A stretch of 64,000 bases of DNA from CBDAMZ01 sp965197375 (GCA_965197375.1 CBDAMZ010000010.1:124001-188000), one strand, 5' to 3'; shown: positions 25,400 to 35,471, numbered from the stretch's first letter. Numbers and translations are program-made. Notes: generated by a model not told the origin, from the sequence alone.

Positions 25400-26652
25400 G
25401 CCCGCGCTGCTGACGAGGTCTCACCAGCGCGACGCCGGAGGCGCACCCGGTGCACGCGGCGCCGCTCCGCTTCCAGCACCTCGACGCGCAGTTGATCGAC
25501 GTCAAACGACTCGCCGACGCGCGGGACCCGACCGAGCCGGGCCAGAAGATAGCCGGCAACCGTCTCAAAACCCTTCGGTTCGATCTCAACGTTGAGGTAT
25601 TTGCCGACGTCATCGACACTCACGCGACCACCAAACACGAAGCTTCCATCGCCTTCGTCGACGATGGGCTCGGTTTCCTCGTCGTATTCGTCCCGGATCT
25701 CGCCAACGATTTCCTCCAAGAGATCTTCGATCGTCACGAGACCGGCCGTGCCGCCGTACTCATCGTGAACGATGGCGCTCTGCACCTGCTTCCGCTGGAA
25801 TTCCTTGAGAAGCTTGGCAACGCGTTTAGTCTCAGGCACGACGTAGGCCGGTCGCTGGATCCGCTCGATGACCCGATCGTCACCGGACGCCCCGTACAGC
25901 GGCACAAGATCCTTAACGAAAACAAAGCCCAGGATGTTATCGAGGTTGTTCTTAAAGACTGGCAGGCGCGAGTACTGTTCCTCTTCGAACAAATTACGTA
26001 GTTCGTCAAGCGTAGCATCGGACTTCACAGCAATGATGTCTGGGCGCGGCGTCATAACCTCCCGGACTCGGGTGTCACCGAACTCCACAACGGACTGGAG
26101 AAGCTGTCGCTGTTCCTGGTCGTCTATTTCCGACCGATTGCTCGCCAGAGTGCCGTCCACGCCGGCTCCGGCTGAGCCCGGGCCATCATCATCAGCCACC
26201 GCGCCGGAGGACCGGCGACGGAGGTCACGCAGTAACCCAACCAGCGGGCCGGTCACTGGCCGCAAGGCACGCACAATTATCTGAAACGAAGGCAGGAGCA
26301 GCTCCAGCACACGTTCGGGATCACGCCGGACGATGAGCAAGGGGAGAAGGTGGTTACACGTAACGACGAATACCACAAGTGAGAACGCCAGTAGGCTAAG
26401 TGAACTCGGTGTGACTCGGTTTACGACGAGAACTGATACCGCTGTCGCCAGCGCGACGATGAGCCCCTGGAGCAGCCTGACCGGCACGAAAAGCCAAAGC
26501 GGATCGTCGAGGTAAGGCCCCAGCCGCTCGAGGCGGCCGTGCCGCCCAGCGCTCAAGCGCAACGGGAGGCGCATTAAGACGCTAAAGGCCGCATCGAGCG
26601 TGCCGACGTAGACCGCCGCGCACCCAAGCAGGAACAGCAGGAAGGGGATCAC
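25396..26652 (-). CDS. Hemolysin C/CorC-type CBS-domain membrane protein
   Basis: 418 residues, starting at GTG 26652. An N-terminal CNNM/DUF21-like membrane domain has about four helices (residues 1-130). It is followed by a CBS pair (about 200-325: VMTPRPDIIAVKSDATLDELRNLF and VHDEYGGTAGLVTIEDLLEEIVGEI) and the C-terminal CorC_HlyC domain (DGSFVFGGRVSVDDVGKYL). Family members take part in Mg2+/Co2+ efflux or its control. It is coupled on both sides: GTGA overlap with ybeY and ATGA overlap with era. Confidence 0.88.
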   Translation of the reverse strand: MIPFLLFLLGCAAVYVGTLDAAFSVLMRLPLRLSAGRHGRLERLGPYLDDPLWLFVPVRLLQGLIVALATAVSVLVVNRVTPSSLSLLAFSLVVFVVTCNHLLPLLIVRRDPERVLELLLPSFQIIVRALRPVTGPLVGLLRDLRRRSSGAVADDDGPGSAGAGVDGTLASNRSEIDDQEQRQLLQSVVEFGDTRVREVMTPRPDIIAVKSDATLDELRNLFEEEQYSRLPVFKNNLDNILGFVFVKDLVPLYGASGDDRVIERIQRPAYVVPETKRVAKLLKEFQRKQVQSAIVHDEYGGTAGLVTIEDLLEEIVGEIRDEYDEETEPIVDEGDGSFVFGGRVSVDDVGKYLNVEIEPKGFETVAGYLLARLGRVPRVGESFDVDQLRVEVLEAERRRVHRVRLRRRAGETSSAARA

Positions 26653-27173
26653 AGGGCCTCCTCCCGCTCGTCACGCGTTGGCGAAGTAGCCACACCACCC
26701 CTGCGCAGTAAGCGGCGCTCCAAACGCGCCATCTGCCCATTGTCTCGCTTGTGGTCGTACCCGAGCAGGTGGAGCAAGCCGTGAAGCGCGAGTAGCCTGA
26801 GCTCGGTACTGAGCGAGTGGCCGGCTTCCCGCGCCTGCCGTCGCGCCGCGCCGGTGGCAATGACAATGTCTCCAAGTGGCCAGAGGTCAGCAATTCCCCA
26901 GGGGCCAGGCGCCGTGGGAAACGAGAGGACATCGGTGACCCGATCTGTCCGGCGATAGCGACGGTTCAACGCACGCATCTTGCGGTCACCCACCAACGCG
27001 ACGGTGACTTCACCGCGCGCCGCGGCTGGTGCCATGCCCACGAGCCACCGACTGATCGGGGCCGCGCGAATGTGGCGCCCACGCCCATCGGTGACGACCA
27101 CCTTGAGCGAGCGGCGCACCGTCACGGCGTCTGCCACCAGATCCGATTCGCACGGGCCTTCGGGTAACCACAA
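26649..27173 (-). CDS. ybeY: Endoribonuclease YbeY
   Basis: 174 residues with the zinc site H-x3-H-x5-H (HGLLHLLGYDH) and the family's central RYRRTDRVTDVLSFP. It is needed for 16S rRNA 3' processing and ribosome quality control. It lies 12 bases after phoH and overlaps the CorC-like start by four bases, the conserved phoH-ybeY-corC-era order. Confidence 0.94.
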   Translation of the reverse strand: MWLPEGPCESDLVADAVTVRRSLKVVVTDGRGRHIRAAPISRWLVGMAPAAARGEVTVALVGDRKMRALNRRYRRTDRVTDVLSFPTAPGPWGIADLWPLGDIVIATGAARRQAREAGHSLSTELRLLALHGLLHLLGYDHKRDNGQMARLERRLLRRGGVATSPTRDEREEAL

Positions 27174-27185
27174 CTGTCAGGGGCG

Positions 27186-28259
27186 TCAGTTGTCATCGGA
27201 GTCGAGCGATGGCTCCAGTGGTTGCGGATCTCCACTCGTGGAACGGCTACCCCCGTTCGAAAATACTTCGTAGGCTTTAACGATATGCTGCACCAGTGGA
27301 TGCCGAACCACGTCTCGTTCGTCGAAGTGCACGAGCGCCACACCGTCGACCGCGTGCAGCACTTTAATCGCCTCGACCATTCCGGATGTCCGACCCGTCG
27401 GCAGATCAATCTGCGTGACGTCACCCGTAACTACCGCTTTCGACCCGGACCCCAGGCGGGTTAGAAACATCTTCATCTGTTCTTTGGTCGTGTTCTGCGC
27501 CTCGTCGAGAATTACGAACGCGTCATTAAGCGTGCGGCCGCGCATGAAGGCGAGCGGGGCGATCTCGATCGCTCCGCGATCGAGTAACCGGCTCACGCGA
27601 TCGGCGTCAAGCATGTCGTACAACGCGTCATAGAGCGGTCTGAGATACGGATTGATCTTTTCCTGGAGGTCGCCAGGCAAAAATCCAAGTTTCTCTCCCG
27701 CCTCAACGGCCGGCCGCGCAAGAATGATCCGGCTCACGTGCTTCGACGTCAGAAACGACACGGCCTCGGCCATCGCTAGATACGTCTTGCCGGTCCCCGC
27801 CGGCCCGATGCCAAAGACGATGTCGTACTGCTCGATCGCGTCGAGGTAGCGCCGTTGATTGATGGATTTCGGGGTGACCTGACGTTTACCCGACGGACGT
27901 ACCGGATTACGCAGGAAATAGTCCCGCAGGTCGACGGTGGCGTCTTCGGCCACCAGTTGCGAGGCTCGCTTCACGTCCCCTCGTGAGAAGCGGTAACCCT
28001 CGCGGAGTAGGCCTGCAAGCTGCCAAATGACCCGCTCGGTTTTGGCGACATTGTCGGCGTCACCTGCGATGATCAGCTCATGCCCGGCGGTCCGGATCTG
28101 CACGTGGAACACGTGTTCGAACTGCTTGAGGTGCTCGTCGTGGGAGCCAAAAAGGGTCTCGATCCCCTCGTCGGGAATCTGGAGCTTCACAAAGGAGGGC
28201 GTTGCTATCAGGGATCCCCTTTTTACTGATACCCAATCGTTAGCATGGCTGACAACCAC
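27186..28259 (-). CDS. phoH: PhoH-family ATPase (PhoH/YbeZ)
   Basis: 357 residues. The N-terminal KH-like region (about 25-100) contains [17 protein letters not shown]. The ATPase has Walker A GPAGTGKT (152-159), [21 protein letters not shown] (Walker B) and [12 protein letters not shown]. It is thought to work with YbeY on RNA. The start could be one of several nearby codons; ATG 28259 lies 3 bases after the aspS stop. Confidence 0.94.
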   Translation of the reverse strand: MVVSHANDWVSVKRGSLIATPSFVKLQIPDEGIETLFGSHDEHLKQFEHVFHVQIRTAGHELIIAGDADNVAKTERVIWQLAGLLREGYRFSRGDVKRASQLVAEDATVDLRDYFLRNPVRPSGKRQVTPKSINQRRYLDAIEQYDIVFGIGPAGTGKTYLAMAEAVSFLTSKHVSRIILARPAVEAGEKLGFLPGDLQEKINPYLRPLYDALYDMLDADRVSRLLDRGAIEIAPLAFMRGRTLNDAFVILDEAQNTTKEQMKMFLTRLGSGSKAVVTGDVTQIDLPTGRTSGMVEAIKVLHAVDGVALVHFDERDVVRHPLVQHIVKAYEVFSNGGSRSTSGDPQPLEPSLDSDDN

Positions 28260-28262
28260 CGG

Positions 28263-30014
28263 TCAAGACGTCGGATTAAGATGAAGCTCCTTCAACTGCT
28301 TGGTGTCGACGGTCGATGGTGCGCCCGCCATTAAATCAACGGCCGCCGCGGTTTTCGGAAAGGCTATCACCTCCCGGATCGACGGCTCGTTTGCCAATAA
28401 CGCCACGATTCGATCGAGCCCGAGGGCGATGCCGCCGTGGGGCGGCGCGCCATACTGGAGCGCCTCCAGGAAGAACCCGAAGCGCGCCTCTGCTTCTTTA
28501 TCGCCGATCGTCAAGATCCGGAAGATCTGCTTCTGAAGCGAGGAGTCGTGGATTCGGATGCTTCCGCCACCGATCTCGCTCCCGTTGAGCACTAGATCGT
28601 ACGCGCGAGCTCTGACCGAACCTGGATCCGCTTCCAACCGGTCGCGGTCGGCTTCATGAGGTGACGTAAAGGGATGATGCATCGAGACGTAACGCTGCTC
28701 GGTCTCACTCCACTTGAAAAGCGGGAAGTCGACGATCCAGGCAAGCTCCACACGGTTTGCGTCGAGGAGCTTTTCACGTCTGGCCAGCACGAGTCGCATC
28801 TGGCCCAGCAAAATCGACGGCTCAAACCCGTTACCCGCCACCAATAAGGTGAGATCGTTCAAACTGGCCCCGACTGTCTCGACGACCCGTGTCAGCGTCG
28901 CAGCGCCGGCGGCCTTTAGGATCGAGCTCTGGATCTGCCCCTCGGGGGAGCGTCTGATCCAGGCGAGTCCCTTCGCCCCCAACTCAACCGCCACATCAAC
29001 TAGCTGGTCGATCTTGTGGCGCGCGTAACGACCGGCGCCCGTCACAACCAAGCCCCGCACCGCACCACCTTTGGCCACCGCGTCGCGAAATACCCCGAAC
29101 GAGGAGTCCGCGAACACGCCGGATACATCGTGGATCGGCATCCCACATCGAAGATCTGGTTTGTCAGTGCCATATCGCTCCATCGCCTCGGCGTACGTGA
29201 TGCGGCGGAACGGGACAGTAATGTCTCGGTCGATCTGCCTAAAGACACCCTGCATGAGTCGCTCGATAACGCCGAAGATGAGATCTGGCGTCGCGAACGA
29301 CATTTCGACGTCTAGCTGCGTGAACTCCGGTTGCCGGTCGGCCCGAAGGTCCTCGTCGCGGAAACACTTCACGATCTGGAAGTAGCGATCCGTACCGGCA
29401 ATCATCAGAATCTGTTTAAAGATTTGCGGGGATTGTGGCAAGGCATAAAAGTTGGCGGCGTGTAATCGGCTTGGCACTAGATAGTCACGCGCACCTTCCG
29501 GCGTCGACTTCGTCAGAAGCGGCGTCTCGATCTCCCAGAACCCCTGCTCGTCCATCGCGGTTCGGATGGCCATCGCCACACGGTGCCGCAACCCGATGTT
29601 TGCCTTCATACGCTCTCGCCTGAGGTCGAGATACCGGTACCGCAGGCGGAGTTCTTCCGAGACAGGCGTCTCTTCGTCGATCTGAAACGGCGGCGTTCGA
29701 GCCTCGTTTAACACGTGAACCGTGTGTACCGAGACCTCGACCTCGCCGGTTTGGAGCTTAGGGTTGAGCGTCTCTTCTGACCGACGCTCAACCGACCCAC
29801 TCACAGCCACAACGAACTCGGGACGAAGCCGCTTGGTGACAGTGAGCGTCTGGGCACCCTCACGCACAACGACTTGTGTGATGCCGTGACGATCGCGAAC
29901 GTCGACGAAAATAAGCGCGCCGAGATCCCTAACTTTGTGCACCCAGCCCATCAGGACGACGTCGGTGCCCACATGACTCGGCCTGAGCTCACCGCACGTG
30001 TGGGTTCGGGTCAT
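28263..30014 (-). CDS. aspS: Aspartyl-tRNA synthetase
   Basis: 583 residues from ATG 30014 (MTRTHTCGELRPSHVG, the normal bacterial start). An in-frame GTG 13 codons earlier is less likely. The OB-fold anticodon domain is followed by the class II core, with FWEIETPLLTKSTPEGARDYLVPSR, CFRDEDLRADRQPEFTQLD (motif 2), the bacterial GAD insertion (about 290-420) and GGIALGLDRIVALL (motif 3). It charges tRNA-Asp. Whether it also mischarges tRNA-Asn cannot be judged here. Confidence 0.97.
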   Translation of the reverse strand: MTRTHTCGELRPSHVGTDVVLMGWVHKVRDLGALIFVDVRDRHGITQVVVREGAQTLTVTKRLRPEFVVAVSGSVERRSEETLNPKLQTGEVEVSVHTVHVLNEARTPPFQIDEETPVSEELRLRYRYLDLRRERMKANIGLRHRVAMAIRTAMDEQGFWEIETPLLTKSTPEGARDYLVPSRLHAANFYALPQSPQIFKQILMIAGTDRYFQIVKCFRDEDLRADRQPEFTQLDVEMSFATPDLIFGVIERLMQGVFRQIDRDITVPFRRITYAEAMERYGTDKPDLRCGMPIHDVSGVFADSSFGVFRDAVAKGGAVRGLVVTGAGRYARHKIDQLVDVAVELGAKGLAWIRRSPEGQIQSSILKAAGAATLTRVVETVGASLNDLTLLVAGNGFEPSILLGQMRLVLARREKLLDANRVELAWIVDFPLFKWSETEQRYVSMHHPFTSPHEADRDRLEADPGSVRARAYDLVLNGSEIGGGSIRIHDSSLQKQIFRILTIGDKEAEARFGFFLEALQYGAPPHGGIALGLDRIVALLANEPSIREVIAFPKTAAAVDLMAGAPSTVDTKQLKELHLNPTS

Positions 30015-30056
30015 TTCAGTCAACTGCTCAGTCACAGTTCTCATTTGCGTCACGGG

Positions 30057-31355
30057 TCACGACTGTTGCTCAACCACTCTGTTTTGGTTCTTGGCGGACG
30101 GCGCATCCACCGGTAGAACCTTACGCAGTCGACCGATGAGCTCTCTGCGAGCGATGCTGGTTTGCTTGCCCGTAACCATGTCTTTAATCGATACTTCACC
30201 TCGCGCGAGTTCGTCACCGCCCACGATAACCACATGGCGGGCCCCGGTCCGATCCGCACGTTTCATCTGCGCGCGAGGTGGGCGGACATCATAGTCGACG
30301 AGCGTCATTAGGCCCGCGTGACGTAAATCGCGCGCGAGGAGATGCGCCGGTAGCCGTGCCTCGTCACCGATGGCCACAACAAACGCGTCGGGCCGGCGGG
30401 CATCGCGACTCTCCGGCATAGCGAGGACCAAGCGCTCCAAGCCCGCTGCGAATCCAATGCCCGCACGGTCCGGGCCACCGAGGTTCCGTATCAGCTCGTT
30501 ATAGCGCCCACCTCCCAGCAGTGCGTTCTGAGCACCGAGCTTCTCTCCGAGGATTTCGAACGTGGTGCGTGTGTAGTAATCGATCCCGCGCACCAGCCGG
30601 TGCGAGACGCGATACGGAAGCTCGTAGGCCACCAACAGCACCTTGGTGGCCTCAAAGTGCTCACGACATTCACCGCACAGGTGGTCCTCGGAATGCGGGA
30701 GTTCGTCAATAATCGGCTGGTCGGCCGGTACCTTGCAGTCGAAGATACGCAGTGGATTGGTCTGCGAGCGCCGCTGGCAATCGATGCAAAGCTGCGGTAC
30801 CCGATTGCCAAGCGCCTCGAGTAGTGCCCGGCTGAACGCCGGCCGGCAGCTCGGGCAGCCGACCGAATTAACAACCAACTCCACCCCATCGATCCCCAGC
30901 TCGCGGACGAGTGTCAACGCCATCTCGATCACCTCGGCATCGAGCGATGGGGCTTTGATCCCGAACGCTTCGACATCGAGCTGATGGAACTGGCGATAGC
31001 GTCCTTTCTGAGGCCGTTCGAAGCGGAACACCGGGCCGAGGCTGTACAGCTTCGGCGTCGCCAAATGCTGTTCCAGTGCGTGTTCCACGAACGCGCGCAC
31101 CATACTAGGCGTTGCCTCCGGCCGGAGCGTGACCTGCTCACCCCCCTTGTCAGTGAAGGTGTACATCTCCTTCTGCACGATGTCGGTCGTCTCGCCCGTC
31201 CCCTTAGCGAATAGCTCTTCTCGCTCGATGAGAGGGGTGCGAATCTCCTGGTACCCGTAGCGCTCGCAGACGTCCCGCGTGACGAGCTCGAGACGTTGCC
31301 AGGACTCCACTTCGCCCGGTAAGATGTCTCGCGTGCCTCGAATAGCTGGAATCAT
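30057..31355 (-). CDS. hisS: Histidyl-tRNA synthetase
   Basis: 432 residues from ATG 31355 (MIPAIRGTRDILPGE, the standard start). The core has TPLIEREELFAKGTGETTDIVQKEMYTF, LRPEATPSMVRAFVEH, GPVFRFERPQKGRYRQFHQLDVEAFG, the histidine motif RGIDYYTRTTFEI and GFAAGLERLVLAM. The C-terminal anticodon domain is complete. It starts the long minus-strand run, divergent from moaA, and aspS begins only about 40 bases after its stop (3 bases if the GTG is used). Confidence 0.97.
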   Translation of the reverse strand: MIPAIRGTRDILPGEVESWQRLELVTRDVCERYGYQEIRTPLIEREELFAKGTGETTDIVQKEMYTFTDKGGEQVTLRPEATPSMVRAFVEHALEQHLATPKLYSLGPVFRFERPQKGRYRQFHQLDVEAFGIKAPSLDAEVIEMALTLVRELGIDGVELVVNSVGCPSCRPAFSRALLEALGNRVPQLCIDCQRRSQTNPLRIFDCKVPADQPIIDELPHSEDHLCGECREHFEATKVLLVAYELPYRVSHRLVRGIDYYTRTTFEILGEKLGAQNALLGGGRYNELIRNLGGPDRAGIGFAAGLERLVLAMPESRDARRPDAFVVAIGDEARLPAHLLARDLRHAGLMTLVDYDVRPPRAQMKRADRTGARHVVIVGGDELARGEVSIKDMVTGKQTSIARRELIGRLRKVLPVDAPSAKNQNRVVEQQS

Positions 31356-31654
31356 CAGGCGGCAACAAGCCCGACGAGTGGATTGATCGACCGTTCGGGC
31401 CAAGGCACGCCAAAGATCATATAACTAGTACCGACTATTGATCATAGCCTGGATAGAATAGGCTTCACCTGCTTGAACATCAAATAATCGACGGCGGGTG
31501 GCCGTGGTCGCACCCGTATTTGACACGCTGTAGCCGCTGCCTCTCAATGCAACGACTTCCTAGGAGGCGCGGCGGTGGTCAACCAGGCTCAAAATAATGG
31601 AACCACAGATAGCTAGGGACGCAGTCGACGCCAAGGGTGCGATAATGGAGGGGT

Positions 31655-32677
31655 ATGCTCGTCTTTGACACCTTCGATAGGCCCCTGCGCAGCCTCCGCC
31701 TCTCGGTGACGGACCGCTGTAATCTTCGGTGCCAATACTGTATGCCGGAGGCGGAGTACGTCTGGCTGCCGCGTAAAAACATCCTGACGTTCGAAGAGAC
31801 GAGCGCCCTCGTCGATGTGTTTGCGGCCATTGGGGTCAATAAGCTGAGGTTGACCGGCGGGGAGCCCCTCCTACGCAAGAATCTTACTGATCTCATCCGG
31901 CTGCTGGCTGCCAAGTCGGCGATCCACGACCTAGCGCTGACCACCAATGGAACACTGCTGGCCGATCAGGTTGACGCCCTCAAGGAGGCCGGGCTCCACC
32001 GCATCACCGTTAGTCTCGACACGCTCAGGGCCGACCGCTTTCGAGCGCTGACGCGCTTCGACGGCGTAGAGGCCGTTCAGAAAGGTCTGGCCGCCGCGGT
32101 CGCGGCCGGGTTCGACAACCTCAAGATCGACACCGTGGTCATCCGTGGTGTGAACGACGACGAAACGGTCGACCTCTTGGAGTACGGACGGCAGCTCGGT
32201 GCAGAAGTACGCTTTATTGAGTATATGGATGTCGGGGGCGCGACTCGCTGGTCGCGCAACGACGTCGTGTCACGCACGGAGATGTTGCAGGCGCTCAAGT
32301 TGCGCTACGGCACCGCGACGCCGATCGAAGAAAAGAGCTCGGCACCAGTAAAGCGCTTTCGCCTGCCCGACGGCCTGGCATTCGGGATCATCTCGTCGAC
32401 CACGTCCCCCTTCTGTCTGGCGTGCGACCGGAGTCGCCTCACCGCAGACGGTCTCTGGTACTTGTGTCTGTACGCTGGCACTGGCACAGATCTGCGGCGT
32501 TCCCTTCGCAGCGGCGCCTCCGCGGAAGAACTACGCAAGCTCATTATGTCAATTTGGACCGCACGTAGCGACCGCGGGGCAGAGGTCAGGCTCGAGGCAA
32601 CTGATCGTCAACCGCTGATCCAGGTCGAAACGCTGCAGAAGGAGCCCCACCTTGAGATGCACACACGGGGCGGGTAA
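31655..32677 (+). CDS. moaA: GTP 3',8-cyclase MoaA
   Basis: 340 residues with the radical SAM cluster motif CNLRCQYC (C22, C26, C29), LRLTGGEPLLRKNL and the C-terminal second cluster (FCLACDRSRLTADG and the later cysteine in WYLCLYA). The protein ends in Gly-Gly, the tail that is essential in MoaA. It makes the first pterin intermediate of molybdenum cofactor. A GGAGG Shine-Dalgarno lies just before ATG 31655. No other moa gene and no recognisable Moco riboswitch are in the window. Confidence 0.95.
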   Translation: MLVFDTFDRPLRSLRLSVTDRCNLRCQYCMPEAEYVWLPRKNILTFEETSALVDVFAAIGVNKLRLTGGEPLLRKNLTDLIRLLAAKSAIHDLALTTNGTLLADQVDALKEAGLHRITVSLDTLRADRFRALTRFDGVEAVQKGLAAAVAAGFDNLKIDTVVIRGVNDDETVDLLEYGRQLGAEVRFIEYMDVGGATRWSRNDVVSRTEMLQALKLRYGTATPIEEKSSAPVKRFRLPDGLAFGIISSTTSPFCLACDRSRLTADGLWYLCLYAGTGTDLRRSLRSGASAEELRKLIMSIWTARSDRGAEVRLEATDRQPLIQVETLQKEPHLEMHTRGG

Positions 32678-33122
32678 CTGCTACGACTTGCTCTGGCGAA
32701 CGAACCGGTAACTGAGGGTTTACCTCGTTTTTCGCTGCAGGCACTACGGCCCTGGCCGGTCGACGTTGACTACGCAGACCTTAAGATCGACCAAGCCAAC
32801 CGAAACGACCGGCTCGGCAGTGAACAGCTCGACCCCTCGCGATCCAGAAGTCGAGCACCTTCGTGCGCCTTTCCAGACTCTCGCGGCAAGGCTGAAAGCC
32901 TATCCTACGATGCTCTTGGTGGGATCTCACCCGCTTTCGTTCACACGTCACACATGAGTCAGTCGACAAGCTCCAAAGAATCTGCATAGCCCAAGTGGAG
33001 GCGTGCACCCTGCCCCTCCCAATATCTCGTACAAAGAAAATGGCCGCACGGCAGGCACTCCGTGCCACGCGGCCCCCCGAAACTCAGGCCCGACGCCTAC
33101 GCCTACGTCGAGACAAGACCGC
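32678..33122. other. Gene-free stretch between moaA and the radical SAM gene
   Basis: About 445 bases between two convergent genes. Short open frames exist on both strands, but none has protein-like composition or a Shine-Dalgarno. I see no strong hairpin with a T-run and no RNA gene. Confidence 0.5.
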
Positions 33123-35222
33123 CTAACTTACTCCAACTGGCTCGTCCTGCTTTGTCTTTTTCAGGCCCTGGACCTGGACGAGCGCCGGCGTCTCTTCCTT
33201 AAGCACATGCTGACGGTAGAGTTGCGCCATTTCCTGGTGATAGCGTACGTCCTTACCGTTTCCGTTTCCGTTAGCGCCCTTAGCCGCCGCGCGCGCATTT
33301 AGCTTTTCCTCGCGCGCGTTCTTGGCGATGCCTTGCTCATCGAGATCCGTCTGGAGCCCGGCCGCGACCGCTTCAGGGTCGAGCACCATCGAGTGCTCCG
33401 TGGAACCCAGGTCGACTTTCTTTCCACCAGCGAAGATTTCGTGGCGACCGTGATCTTCGTACCACTTGGTGAGCGTAGCGGACATATGCATCTTCTCGAT
33501 GATGTTCCGCCAGCCAACGCCGGTGTTGTAGGCGCAGAAGGAGATCTCGCCTTCCTGCGTCGCATACGGGATGATGCACCGCTCGGTGCGCCGGAAATCG
33601 TAGTTAAACAGGTCTTGGAACCACATCCCGGCGACGAAGAGGAAATTCCAGCGGTCGTCCCGCCGTTTAGCGATGTCGGCCTGGGTCCGATCGCCCGTCA
33701 CCTTGCCGTAGTTCTTGCCGGAGGCCCCGAATGTCTTATCAAATTTCTTCATCAGATCCCACAGCTTGAAGTGGGTAGGCGCCATGAACGGGTCGTAGTT
33801 GCGGATCAGCGCGAGCGCCATGCCCAGCGCTGAGAACTTCCGGCCGCGCCCGCCATCGTTGACCCGACCAAGGTCCTTAGCCAGCTGCTCCGCCTTCAGG
33901 AACGCCGTAACCGGCACCGATTCCTTAGTTTCCTTGTCGATCATGATCCCCATCCCGATACCGCAGTTCGGGTGACAGCCGCAGTTGAGTTGTCCCCAGT
34001 CAGCCTGCGGGCCGTGCATTAAATCAGCCGAATCGGTGAAGGTGCCCATGAAAGAAATCGGAAACCAGTCGCGCACCGGTTCGCCGATACCGGTCTGGTC
34101 CTTCACGTCGCGCGCCAGGTGCGATAGCGTGTAGCGCTGCGCCTTACGGCGCTCGTCAGTGATCTCCTCGTCCCGGCCGGTGAACGACACCGGCTGGAAC
34201 GACAGAAAGTTGATTGTCTTCGGGTTGTCCAGCGCGAACTGAACCACACGGCCGACCTGCTCGTTGTTAATGCCGTTCACGATGGTAATGACCGGCACGA
34301 TGTCGACGCCAGCCTTGTGTAGGTTCTCGATTGCCTGCAGCTTTACATCAAACAGGTTGCCGACCCTGCGGTGCGAGTTCGCCGCATTCCCAACGCCGTC
34401 AAACTGCAGGTACGCGTAGCGTAGCCCAGCGTCGGCCGCCGCCTTCGAGAAGTCGTAACTCTTAGCGAACTCGATGCCATTGGTCGCCGCTTGGACACTG
34501 TTGTAGCCTACCTTGCGCGCGTAGCGGACCGCGTCGAGGAAGTAGGGCGACATCGTTGGTTCCCCACCGGAGAACTGCACCGACATCTGTCGCTTCGGCT
34601 TGATCGAGATGGCGTTGTCGAGCAGCGTCTTGATGTCGTCCCAGTCGAGTTCGTGGACAAACCCCACCTGGTTCGCGTCCATGAAGCAGGGGTCGCACAT
34701 CATGTTGCAGCGGTTGGTCAGGTCGATCGTCAACACCGAGCCGCGGCCGTATTTGATGGTGCTGCTGCCGTGGTTGTGCAGCTTCTCGTCGTTGTGCGCC
34801 CGCATGTCGCTGCCGGGAAACGTGTCTTCGAGGTGCTTAAAGAACTCAGTGTCTATAGCCATCACGTCCTCGAAATGGCCGTGCACCGGACAGTCCTTCA
34901 CCATCAGAATTTTGCCGTCGCGCTCGATGATCTCCGCCTTGATCTCGCCGACCTTCTCGTTGATCAGGATCTTGTAGTCCTTCTTGCCGTCGAGGATCTC
35001 CTGCCGGACCTCAGGCACGCACTTCGGACACAGCGAGTCAGTCTGGCGCGGCCAGCCCAGCGGCGGCTTCACTTTCTCGTGCGACTTCAAAAGCGGTTTG
35101 TCCGACCAGGCGGGCGTAAACGACTGACGCTGATTGATCCGGTTCAGCGTGTCGTAGACAAACCACGCACCGTTCGCCGCAACCGACAACCCCTTCTCAA
35201 CGTACTTAATCGGCTTGTGCAT
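33123..35222 (-). CDS. Radical SAM protein resembling tetraether/membrane-spanning lipid synthase (Tes/Mss-like)
   Basis: 699 residues. A rubredoxin-like N-terminal site is formed by CPKC (C65, C68) and CPVHG (C111). The radical SAM core has CNMMCDPC (C172, C176, C179) and SGGEP (218-222). Extra cysteines follow: C-x-C-x3-C at 414, 416, 420 (NCGCHPNC) and a pair near the end (ERCIIPY and ISFCAYNTG), suggesting auxiliary clusters. The layout (metal site, radical SAM, auxiliary cysteines) is that of the archaeal Tes family, which joins lipid tails. Bacterial relatives are proposed to make diabolic acids, and Acidobacteria are known for iso-diabolic acid. Substrate is inference. The C-terminal 60 residues are low-complexity (KGANGNGNGK). 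It has its own promoter region. Confidence 0.6.
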   Translation of the reverse strand: MHKPIKYVEKGLSVAANGAWFVYDTLNRINQRQSFTPAWSDKPLLKSHEKVKPPLGWPRQTDSLCPKCVPEVRQEILDGKKDYKILINEKVGEIKAEIIERDGKILMVKDCPVHGHFEDVMAIDTEFFKHLEDTFPGSDMRAHNDEKLHNHGSSTIKYGRGSVLTIDLTNRCNMMCDPCFMDANQVGFVHELDWDDIKTLLDNAISIKPKRQMSVQFSGGEPTMSPYFLDAVRYARKVGYNSVQAATNGIEFAKSYDFSKAAADAGLRYAYLQFDGVGNAANSHRRVGNLFDVKLQAIENLHKAGVDIVPVITIVNGINNEQVGRVVQFALDNPKTINFLSFQPVSFTGRDEEITDERRKAQRYTLSHLARDVKDQTGIGEPVRDWFPISFMGTFTDSADLMHGPQADWGQLNCGCHPNCGIGMGIMIDKETKESVPVTAFLKAEQLAKDLGRVNDGGRGRKFSALGMALALIRNYDPFMAPTHFKLWDLMKKFDKTFGASGKNYGKVTGDRTQADIAKRRDDRWNFLFVAGMWFQDLFNYDFRRTERCIIPYATQEGEISFCAYNTGVGWRNIIEKMHMSATLTKWYEDHGRHEIFAGGKKVDLGSTEHSMVLDPEAVAAGLQTDLDEQGIAKNAREEKLNARAAAKGANGNGNGKDVRYHQEMAQLYRQHVLKEETPALVQVQGLKKTKQDEPVGVS

Positions 35223-35260
35223 GATGACTCCGTTTCGTATAGACCACCGACAGCCTACCA

Positions 35261-35304
35261 GACCCTACCTAGCGTGGCAACCATGCCAAGTTGTTTGCCA
35301 ACAA
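35261..35304 (-). promoter_or_regulatory. Promoter/operator-like dyads upstream of the Tes-like gene
   Basis: Two short inverted repeats lie side by side: TGGCA/TGCCA (35275-35288) and TTGTT/AACAA (35291-35304). On the gene strand a TTGGCA (-35-like, 35289-35284) is followed 16 bases on by TAGGGT. The first dyad overlaps that -35, so a repressor site is conceivable. A GGAG Shine-Dalgarno lies 6 bases before ATG 35222. Confidence 0.3.
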
Positions 35305-35471
35305 TAGGATAGCCATAGATTCCAGCATCGTCGCGAAAGTTTCTGCGGACGGGCGTTTCGGGGGCTGAACGGGCAAAAGCCCCCCCCTAAATGGCGCCTC
35401 TGGCAGGCATTTTCGTTACCTGTGGGTAGCATCACGGACCCAATTTCGGTGGCGGCTAACAGCACCACCGT

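Noticed and set aside
31404..31654. Moco riboswitch upstream of moaA
   Set aside because: No arrangement matching the known aptamer was recognised; only a short AGCCT/AGGCT hairpin is visible.
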